64,000 bases of DNA from Adiantum capillus-veneris (lineage: Eukaryota; Streptophyta; Polypodiopsida; Polypodiales; Pteridaceae): assembly GCA_014529385.2 (NCBI GenBank), contig CM043967.1, positions 1,431,001-1,495,000 of the forward strand. The letters run 5' to 3'. Shown piece after piece: positions 56,856 through 64,000 of the stretch. How positions within the stretch are numbered: position 1 is the first letter of the stretch; each line of letters opens with the position of its first letter. Both the position numbers and the translations under genes were made by a program. The notes beneath the pieces were generated by a model. The model was not told the DNA's origin and did no database searches. It worked only from the letters and a program-made list of their open reading frames with translations.

Positions 56856-59800
56856 TCAACGCCTCTTAAGGTTTTTCTTTTTCTTATTTGAGACCTGCTT
56901 TTGATTTAGATCTGGCTCACTAAAGGAGTCCTCGTTGGTGTCCTCTTCACTCTCGGAGGAGCTATCATCGGTTGATGTGCTCGGTCCTTCCGAATGTTTT
57001 GACTCTGAACTTGCCCCACTCTCTAATTCATGAGATTCAGAATCCGTTTCACTCTGGGAGTCAGTGTCCAAGTCGTGTTGGTCAAAGTCTTCTATTGAGC
57101 TATCGGTGTCACTGTCAGATTGGTCCACAATTGCCTTGCCCTTAGAAGATGCATGTATGGCACTTATCATGTTCAGAGGTGCAATTTGTGGTACCTCTTC
57201 CCCCTCTGGTGTGACCCAAGTGGTTCCTCTATTTCCCCAGGTATCTATGGTTGATGCTAGGTGGACCCAATCCACATTGTCTGATTCCGTCATACCCGGT
57301 AACACATCCATATAAGGAGAATCTTGGCCAATGTCTGTATCCTTCTTACAAGTGTAACAATATTGTAATGGGGCCGAGTGAACCGTGGTGTCAGAGCGAT
57401 GATCAATAATGGTTTTACTCCCTAAGGGGTGTACCTTACCAGTCACCAAATCCACTCTAAGGACAGAGTCTTGGAATTGCAAATAGACATGATTTTTAGA
57501 CCAATCGTGAACCATTTGTGCTTCCCTCATGAATGGTCGTCCTAAAATCATTTCATATGACATAAGGTGTTTAGAGAAATCCATTACAATGAACGTATGT
57601 CGTACCTTGTGTCCTAGAACTTTGATCTTAAGATCCTTGAGCATCCCCATAGGTTTGGCTATGGTACCATTTGCCATCTTTACCACAATGTTAGTAACAC
57701 TGAGGCGGGGTTTTCCCATGGATTCCCAACAATCTTTTGTAACGATGCTAACTCCCGCACCACCATCAAGAATTCCCTTTATAGTTAATCCCTTGGTAGT
57801 GATGGGTAGGGTCGCATTAGACTCGTCGCCTTCAAAATACTGCCCTAATTCGTTAATGGGTACCTCGATCACAGACTCGTGTTCATCTAAGTCAAGTGAT
57901 TGCACATGATTTTCCTCATCAATCATAATCGAGTCAGGCCTATTTGGTTGCGCAAACTGCGGTAATCCCGTTCGTAGCTCTCCGTTAAGGAATGCTCGAA
58001 GTGCAAGGAATAACTCAGGATCTCCATACAGCTTTGCTATGATCGTGGTTCGGACCTCAGAAGACATGAAGTCCACTAGTTTGGCAACATTCATTGGCGT
58101 TTTACAGGGTGTAGGTCCTTCACTAGGAACTGGTGAGGATGGAATCTCATATTCCTCAATGGGATCAGGTATTCCTTCGTTAAACATCCTTTCCAACAAG
58201 AAGGGTGTATGCTCACTTTCTGATGTCCCGTCCTCACTCCCTTCTTGGATGATACTAGATATGGCTAACGGTCTATGGTTCATGTGGGGTGGATAAACTT
58301 GCGTGGGAAACACTGTGTCATGAATTTTGACCTGCATGGGTTCTGGTTCTAGTTTCCTTTGAGTCTCCTCCACTAAACCTCTTAGATGTTTCACCTGCTC
58401 AATCTCATCTACTGGGTTTGGGTACGTCCCAATCTTCTTTTTACGATTTTTCCCTTTTTGCCCCTGCGATTTATCTTGGGGGTCGTGGATTGGATTTGGA
58501 AACACTTGTGGTGTTTTCAGAGGCTCTTTATGGTTTTCTCTTATTCGGTTTTCATTTGGTTCCATGTTACGGTTTTCTTTGTCGGTCTTTCCCTTTGTGG
58601 TATTGGTTCTAGTCTCCATTGTCTCGACTGAATCTGAATCATCCTCGAGGTCATTCATATACATGGGGTCATCTCCTGTTCCTATGTTTGTTTTGGAACT
58701 TGGCTTTGAATTTTCCGTATTCTGCGACTTCTTCCTTCGTGTCTTCTTTTTCTTTGCTTGGATAACTGACGCGGTATCTCTCTCTTCGAGGATATGTCCT
58801 GGCCCTTGAAGCATGGACCGTGTAATCGCATAAGCGGGTGCGACGGGTGGCATTGGCGATGTCACACTAGCAATTTCGACCAAATTCAGGGGTGTGATTT
58901 TAGGTGCATTTGGGTTATAGGGGCATTGGGCAATCAAGTGATCTATGCCACAACGATTACATGTGAGTATTGGCATTGCAGACGTGCTCCCTTGATTCAC
59001 TTGCATCTGTGCAGCATTCTTTTGCAGCCTAATAGGGCACTCCGCTACTCGATGTGGTCCACCACACTCGTAGCATTGAAGAGGTGGCCTCCTAGCCTGG
59101 GTGTTGATATTTTGACCTCTGGATGCGAGAGCAGCAGCTTGATAAACCGGCTTGACTTGTCCCCAACAATCTTCCATGTAGTATATAGGACACTCTTCCA
59201 ATGTATCAAGTCCGTAGGCAATACTAGTGTCTATTTCCTCCTCACAACCATCTGCATAAGCATTTGATGGCTCGCAACCCACTTGGTTCATAGGGGCGAC
59301 TCTTGGATGCGGGGGCTGCGGTCCTAGCACAGGAGGTGGTAACGGTGTAGCTTGTACAACATTTTGAGGTCTAGGGACCATGTGTTGCGGTGGTTGCTCA
59401 ACAGGTGGAGTAGGCATCAATACAGGAGCTCGAGGCGCATCCGTCCAGGCTACAGGTGGTCTATTTGCCATCATACGTTTGATCATTAAACAATCCTTAG
59501 CTTGGTGACCATACCTACCACATGCGTTGCAAGTTCCATTAAATTTTACTCTAAACGTAGGGCACTCACTAGTGCTATGTGGACCTAAGCAAATGGAACA
59601 CCATTGTTGCTCCCTTCTTGGATACATGTGACTATTTTGAGGGGGTCGATTATCCTTAAGAGACTCTTGGATTGCCTTGGTGAGGTCTGTCAAGAATGTC
59701 TCAAATACCTTTGGCTCATTGGCAATGGGCTTTGCAGTCATGGGTTCATACTCAATGGCTTGTGAGCTAGTGGATCTCGTGTCAGTAGACACCCTCATGC

Positions 59801-61655
59801 CTGCTATCATCAAGTTGTCCTCTAATTGGATTGCATTGGCAGTGACATCTTCCCAGGTTGTGATACCTCTAATCACTAGTCCATTATAGATTCCTTCATT
59901 CCTCAACCCTCGAATGAATCGATCAAGCAGTTGGTTATTGTTGAAGCGCTCATTTACAGGGCAACGAGAGTTTAAGTGCTTTAGATGACTAATGAAGTCC
60001 CTTACTGACTCTCCTTCCTTACGTTCGGCCTTCTGTAGCTGAGATGCTACACCCCAAAGCACACCTTCTCGTATGTACTCCTTTAGAAACAACCTTCGAA
60101 GGGTAGGGTAGATTGTTTTCTCGTCCACCCTTAGGGTCCTATACCAATCTCCAGCCTTCCCACTTAATGTCAAGCTTAAGGCATTGCACTTATGTAGTTC
60201 GTTGCGTTCCCCTAAGGAATCACATACTTGTTCAAACACTTCAATGTGTTTCCTAGCATCTTCGTCCCCATTGAATTTTTGCGTGAGTTTGGCAATTTGT
60301 ACTGCCTTACTTCTAGGCTCTCTATCAGATGCATGACGCATATTTTCCGCGATAGATCGACCTATGGTTTGAGCAAACGCTGCCAAGTCACCTATGTGAG
60401 GAGGTAGGGCCGGTGGAGGTACTCTTGGAATCATATGTGGGAGAGGAACGGGTACCGGTCTTGGCATATGTGTGGATGATGCAGGATATGGAACATAACC
60501 GGGCATAGGTCCACTCGGATAAGAGCTAGGGAGCGGCACTCGAGGAGCATAAGCAAGTGGTACAATTGGAGGTGTGGGGGCCATGTGTGCATAAGGGGAT
60601 AGAGGCACATATGGTCGAGGCCCCATATTAGGTACTACGACACTAGGTAGTGGCACTGCGCTAACCGTAGATGTCATCGGTACATTCTCTGTCAAGCTTA
60701 TCCCTGGAGTGAGCACTGTGTTTTCCTTAATAGAGGGTTGAGCCAAGTTAGGGAAGCTAAAGTTTTCGCTCGGAGGCTCAGATTGCATAGAGACCCCAGG
60801 TGAAATGACGTAAGATGGGTCCATGGGACTCATTAGAGGAGTCTCCATTTGTGATAGAGTAGGCTGTTGAGCCTTGCTCGTATCCAGAAATCTCATGGGG
60901 CCAGTTGAGAGTATATTTACCCCTCGGTTTTGCCTTTCTGATTGAATAATGCCATGGATAACATTACATATCATTTTCTGTTGATCTTCGATGCTCGTGG
61001 CACTAGAGGTGGATTGTACAATCTCTATCCATCCTACATGGTAGGCGTGGCCAGAGTGTAGATCCGTCAACACCTCAGTGTGGAGGTCGTATGTCCAATG
61101 ATCATTAATGAACAATCCTTCTAGAGTCGACGTGTTAACGGTTTCTTGTGAGGTAGAAGCAATGTTGCTCCCCGTGGTTTTACTTGTCACCAACGGTACT
61201 CTAGAGGGAACTTCTGAAGGAGGCAGCTCAACAGGGCCTTCTTGGTAAGAAGTTGGCAGGATATACACATGGACACTCTTTGGGGGTGTGGGGTCCACGT
61301 GCGATGTGAAAGGAGAGTCCACTTCCCCACCCCCTTCGTGTGCTTCATTTGCATCAGGTTCCGAGCGAGTAGCTCTACCTAATGTTTCCATGAAACGGCT
61401 AAACATACTACTACTAGGCTGTGGAGCTTCGGGAGGTGCATGGCCTTCTCTCTCAGTGTTTTGGGTAGGGTATGCTTCCATGATTTCTGAGTCGGAAGAG
61501 GAATCACTAGCGGCTATTTTAGGGTCTTGGGTGGTGCTACCTTGTGTCCCCGCTGAGGGTCTAGAGCTTATCGTGGATGGGTAATGGGTGTCCGTATGAA
61601 CAGAGGCACCCTCAATATGCTCGTGTTCTAGCACCCGCCCAGAGCGTAAGTGCAT
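56856..61655 (-). CDS. gag: Gypsy B gag with four zinc knuckles and DGGA protease-like domain
   Basis: A single intact frame of 1599 codons, very long for a Gypsy gag. The start MHLRSGRVLEH is typical of plant Gypsy gag. Residues 1-440 are Ser/Pro-rich with a PYVPLSPYAHMAP-type region. The gag domain lies at about 450-625 (LSLTLSGKAGDWYRTL, FLKEYIREGVLWG). Zinc knuckles: CSICLGPHSTSEC, CNACGRYGHQAKDC, CYECGGPHRVAEC and CNRCGIDHLIAQC (about 685, 710, 860, 900). A protease-like domain has ILDGGAGVSIVT (about 1293) and MILGRPFM; the usual T/S of DTG/DSG is G. A strongly acidic Ser/Asp/Glu tail ends in a Lys-rich terminus. The lack of any break over 4.8 kb supports recent activity. Confidence 0.88.
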   Translation of the reverse strand: MHLRSGRVLEHEHIEGASVHTDTHYPSTISSRPSAGTQGSTTQDPKIAASDSSSDSEIMEAYPTQNTEREGHAPPEAPQPSSSMFSRFMETLGRATRSEPDANEAHEGGGEVDSPFTSHVDPTPPKSVHVYILPTSYQEGPVELPPSEVPSRVPLVTSKTTGSNIASTSQETVNTSTLEGLFINDHWTYDLHTEVLTDLHSGHAYHVGWIEIVQSTSSATSIEDQQKMICNVIHGIIQSERQNRGVNILSTGPMRFLDTSKAQQPTLSQMETPLMSPMDPSYVISPGVSMQSEPPSENFSFPNLAQPSIKENTVLTPGISLTENVPMTSTVSAVPLPSVVVPNMGPRPYVPLSPYAHMAPTPPIVPLAYAPRVPLPSSYPSGPMPGYVPYPASSTHMPRPVPVPLPHMIPRVPPPALPPHIGDLAAFAQTIGRSIAENMRHASDREPRSKAVQIAKLTQKFNGDEDARKHIEVFEQVCDSLGERNELHKCNALSLTLSGKAGDWYRTLRVDEKTIYPTLRRLFLKEYIREGVLWGVASQLQKAERKEGESVRDFISHLKHLNSRCPVNERFNNNQLLDRFIRGLRNEGIYNGLVIRGITTWEDVTANAIQLEDNLMIAGMRVSTDTRSTSSQAIEYEPMTAKPIANEPKVFETFLTDLTKAIQESLKDNRPPQNSHMYPRREQQWCSICLGPHSTSECPTFRVKFNGTCNACGRYGHQAKDCLMIKRMMANRPPVAWTDAPRAPVLMPTPPVEQPPQHMVPRPQNVVQATPLPPPVLGPQPPHPRVAPMNQVGCEPSNAYADGCEEEIDTSIAYGLDTLEECPIYYMEDCWGQVKPVYQAAALASRGQNINTQARRPPLQCYECGGPHRVAECPIRLQKNAAQMQVNQGSTSAMPILTCNRCGIDHLIAQCPYNPNAPKITPLNLVEIASVTSPMPPVAPAYAITRSMLQGPGHILEERDTASVIQAKKKKTRRKKSQNTENSKPSSKTNIGTGDDPMYMNDLEDDSDSVETMETRTNTTKGKTDKENRNMEPNENRIRENHKEPLKTPQVFPNPIHDPQDKSQGQKGKNRKKKIGTYPNPVDEIEQVKHLRGLVEETQRKLEPEPMQVKIHDTVFPTQVYPPHMNHRPLAISSIIQEGSEDGTSESEHTPFLLERMFNEGIPDPIEEYEIPSSPVPSEGPTPCKTPMNVAKLVDFMSSEVRTTIIAKLYGDPELFLALRAFLNGELRTGLPQFAQPNRPDSIMIDEENHVQSLDLDEHESVIEVPINELGQYFEGDESNATLPITTKGLTIKGILDGGAGVSIVTKDCWESMGKPRLSVTNIVVKMANGTIAKPMGMLKDLKIKVLGHKVRHTFIVMDFSKHLMSYEMILGRPFMREAQMVHDWSKNHVYLQFQDSVLRVDLVTGKVHPLGSKTIIDHRSDTTVHSAPLQYCYTCKKDTDIGQDSPYMDVLPGMTESDNVDWVHLASTIDTWGNRGTTWVTPEGEEVPQIAPLNMISAIHASSKGKAIVDQSDSDTDSSIEDFDQHDLDTDSQSETDSESHELESGASSESKHSEGPSTSTDDSSSESEEDTNEDSFSEPDLNQKQVSNKKKKNLKRR

Positions 61656-62489
61656 GTGCTTTTGATACCCTAAGGTGTCAAAAAGCTGCTCTAGGAGGCC
61701 TTGTGACTAGTTTTTAGCGTGTTTTTTGTTTGTTTTTTTTGCTAGATTTTTTAGAGCGTGTCGTGGAATGGGCCGTGTGATAGCTCGAAACGAGCGTATC
61801 GGTCAGAGGGTCGTGCCGTGCTTTACAGCCCTCCGTTTGGTCACTCTATGCCCTCGGAATCCCTAAAACTGTCAATTTCGAGTAGGGAACTAGGCCCAAA
61901 CCAAAAAGTCTAAGGGTGCAAGTGGGAAGAGAAAGGAGGAGAGTGGAGGACTTGTCCCACATGCTCTCATTCTCTCTTGAGGGAGTAGGGTATATATATA
62001 AGAGTGAGTCTAGTATATATCATAAGACTGGGGACTGAGGCCTGGGCCTGGGCCTGGGCTTGGGCTTGGGCTTGGGAAAATGATCCCGATCCCGATCTAT
62101 CTTTTGTACAAACCAACCCGTCCGATCTATCTTTTTTTTTTTCCCAATTTTTTTTTTTTTTTTTTTGTTGATGCAGAAAATACAGAAATTGAAAAAAATG
62201 CAGAAAAACGCAGAAAATGCAGAAATTGCAGAAAATGCAGAAAAAACGCAGAAATTGCAGCAAATTGACAAAAATGCAGAAAATTGCAGAAATTGAAAAC
62301 GCCGAACTTGAAAATGCAGAAATTGCAGAAATTGAAAAAACGCAGACAATAGCAGAAATTGAAACTTGACAGTAATTGCAGAAAACGCAAAAAACAGAAA
62401 TCTTCCACACACTCCTTCCCTGCCTTTCCTATGATAGAAATTGCACCACAAGGAAGCGTAAAGTGCTAACCGAGCTTAGTGTAGGGCAC
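61656..62489 (-). other. Gypsy B 5' leader
   Basis: Between the 5' LTR and gag. It contains poly-T tracts (about 62130-62166), a GGGCCT/GGGCTT hexamer run (62040-62078) and a CAGAAATTG-type repeat listed separately. Non-coding on both strands; Phe/Cys-rich ORFs are artefacts. Confidence 0.7.
62170..62400. repeat. Degenerate GCAGAAATT/GCAGAAAAT array in Gypsy B leader
   Basis: About 20 tandem variants of a 9-12 bp unit (GCAGAAATT, GCAGAAAAT, GCAGAAAAAAC). A purine-rich leader repeat. Confidence 0.85.
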
Positions 62490-63045
62490 TGTCGAAGCAA
62501 GGGACTTGCCAATACACCGTATGCGAGCCACAAACGGCTCCAAGCACACAACAAGCCTAAACTAGCAAGCTCAAGAAAACAAAGGGTGTGTCACTCACCG
62601 CTCTACGCTCGCCTTCGTGGTGGATTCCTCGCCACGATGAAGAAGAAGCTGCAGTCGTGCCGCACTCAACCGCTTCGCCGCCGTCGTGCCTTCGTAATGC
62701 TCGATCGCACACACACTCTCCCTCTCTCTCTCTCTCACACACACACACACAAGGAGGTGAAGAAGAAGAAGATGGAGATGGAGCAAGAGCACTCTTCAAT
62801 TGCACAAATGAGAGAATGAGTAAAAATTAGGTTCAGTTGGCTTTTATAGGAGCTCACCCCATTCACACTTGGGCGCCCATGCTTAACCAACTAATCCCTT
62901 GAATGTCCAAGTTAAAGTGCGCCTCTCATCGGCGATCACTCTACCTTTCCCTATTGGACCGACAAGCCCGGTACCTGACTCTATCGAATACATAATACAC
63001 GTCCATCGTAGGTGATGGGGTGTCCGTGAGCCGTGAGGGTTAACA
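62490..63045 (-). mobile_element. Gypsy B 5' LTR
   Basis: Nearly identical to 49819-50374 and the same length. The TATA box (minus CTATAAAAG) is at 62841-62849. It starts transcription leftward into gag. Confidence 0.9.
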
Positions 63046-63305
63046 TTGTGCTATATATTGGTCTTTTTGCATAAGAAATCAAATAGCTCTCCTCTAATAT
63101 CCTCCATAGGATTGTCGAGTTAGAAAGACAGAACACAGGGATCAACATGCCTTCAACAGGCCTAATGAGATTCTTGGATACGAGAAAGGCCAACCAACCA
63201 ACCCTATCACAAATGGAGACTCCCTCAGTGAGCCCCATTGATCCTCCATATGTTGTTTCGCCAGGAGCCTCAGTACAATCTGAGCCCACAAGTGGCAGCT
63301 TTACG
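63046..63305 (+). pseudogene. Inverted fragment of a Gypsy B-related gag
   Basis: On the plus strand, LMRFLDTRKANQPTLSQMET and SPIDPPYVVSPGASVQSEPT match Gypsy B gag (about residues 250-300: PMRFLDTSKAQQPTLSQMET, SPMDPSYVISPGVSMQSEPP), but in the opposite orientation to Gypsy B. Enough differences exist that it comes from another copy. It fills the space between the Gypsy B 5' LTR and the resumed Gypsy C integrase. Confidence 0.8.
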
Positions 63306-64000
63306 TCCTCTATCAAAAAGTAGTTCTAGTGGCACACCAAATTTGCAGGATATATGATCATATACAAACTTCCCCATTATCTTACTAGTAATCTGCTTGA
63401 CAGCTTTGGCTTTTTCCCAAAGTGAAAAATAATCTACTGTTGTCAAGATGTAAGCATTCCTTTTACTACTCATGGGTAAGGGTCCAATAGCATCAACAGC
63501 CCACTTTTCAAACACATCAAAAGCTAGAATTGTCTTTCGTAATTCGGGCTTCAAAATTCTCTTTCCCATTTTCTGACAAGGCAAACAAGACTTGCACCAA
63601 TGGTTAACATCTCGTTGAATGCTTGGCCACACATAGCCTTCTTGCAAAATTTTATGCAAATGATCTTCATGGCAAAATGACCTCCACAAGATCCCTCATG
63701 ATTTTCTTCCAAAATCTTGTAAATTTCCTCTTTCCAGGGTGCACGATGCAAAACCAAATCATTTCCTTTCATGTAAAGCATGTCATCAAGAATTTTGTAC
63801 TTCCTAGCTTTTCTTATAAAAGCATACTTTTTGGAGGATGGTGGATTTTCAGGCAAAACACCTGTCAACAAAAAATCTATCTCCTTTGATAACACTTCCC
63901 TCCCATGATATAAAGGGGCATTTGCCTTCAACACAAACACACAAGTGATCATTTCTTGGGCAGCATCATGAGCTTCTTCATTTTGAGACCTCTCAATATG
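63306..64000 (-). pseudogene. Gypsy C integrase N-terminal half, frameshifted
   Basis: Minus strand: a zinc-finger region (ILEENHEGSCGGHFA, then after a frame change near 63665 WCKSCLPCQKMGKR), the core WAVDAIGPLPMSS, and FGVPLELLFDRGR near 63310, where SDRG would be expected. It stops at the junction with the inverted gag fragment. The downstream half is at 49239-49818. The element continues beyond the right edge. Confidence 0.82.

Larger units (their letters stand above)
49819..63045 (-). mobile_element. Gypsy B: full-length 13.2-kb Ty3/Gypsy element
   Basis: Two 556-bp LTRs in the same orientation (TG..CA), a polypurine tract inside the 3' LTR, gag-protease, RT-RNase H-integrase, and an integrase tail carrying an added protease-like domain. 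The LTRs differ by about two substitutions and one CT/CA unit exchange, so insertion is recent. It sits inside the Gypsy C integrase. No 5-bp target duplication is visible because the 63045 side is rearranged. I found no clear tRNA match after the 5' LTR. Confidence 0.88.

Noticed and set aside
62020-62451. Phe/Cys-rich minus-strand ORFs resembling membrane proteins
   Set aside because: They are translations of the GCAGAAATT-type leader repeat in Gypsy B.

Overview
This is a gene-poor, repeat-dense stretch of a large plant nuclear genome. The evidence for a plant is a Copia element with the usual initiator-Met tRNA primer-binding site (TGGTATCAGAGC on the minus strand), L1-type LINEs with a DUF4283/CCHC ORF1 and an RT zinc-binding C-terminus, a CACTA transposon with a TNP2 remnant, Tat-like Gypsy elements with two RNase H domains, a PPR fragment and an exon resembling the BRCT domain of plant CTD phosphatases. 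The long AG and AC microsatellites and a Penelope-like retroelement would fit a non-flowering vascular plant (fern, lycophyte or conifer), but that placement is a low-confidence inference. No complete host gene is present.

Layout. 1-2845: decayed Penelope-like element (minus). 2846-7330: unique sequence with microsatellites, one exon-like stretch (4684-4811, minus) and a broken PPR fragment (6328-6612). 7330-14019: L1-type LINE carrying a 290-bp MITE and a longer insertion. 14020-22832: degenerate long-period repeats, interrupted by a 4.4-kb CACTA element (17290-21665). 22833-26715: a circularly permuted, one-LTR Copia element (minus). 26894-37185: a second copy of the block 8352-22832, without the CACTA, which gives the empty site. 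37186-42437: a BRCT exon, microsatellites, a roughly 280-bp palindrome-bearing tandem repeat and the 5' end of a minus-strand LTR element primed by tRNA-Asp. 42438-49252: Gypsy A (plus, Tat-like), with two related small ORFs upstream of gag. 49253-49818 and 63306-64000: the two halves of Gypsy C (minus). 49819-63045: Gypsy B, a nearly intact 13.2-kb element (minus) inserted into C, with almost identical 556-bp LTRs.

The most unusual coding content is in Gypsy B. It has a gag with four zinc knuckles, a protease-like domain after gag with a DGGA motif, and a second retropepsin-like domain (DTGA) placed after the integrase, followed by four W-V/I-P-K repeats. Also notable are the tandem small ORFs ahead of Gypsy A gag, the permuted Copia lying at the junction of a 10-kb direct duplication, the MITE whose 4-bp target duplication is confirmed by the LINE reading frame, and a three-copy dispersed repeat with a conserved stem-loop. 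All identities were judged by eye; no alignment or database search was run.
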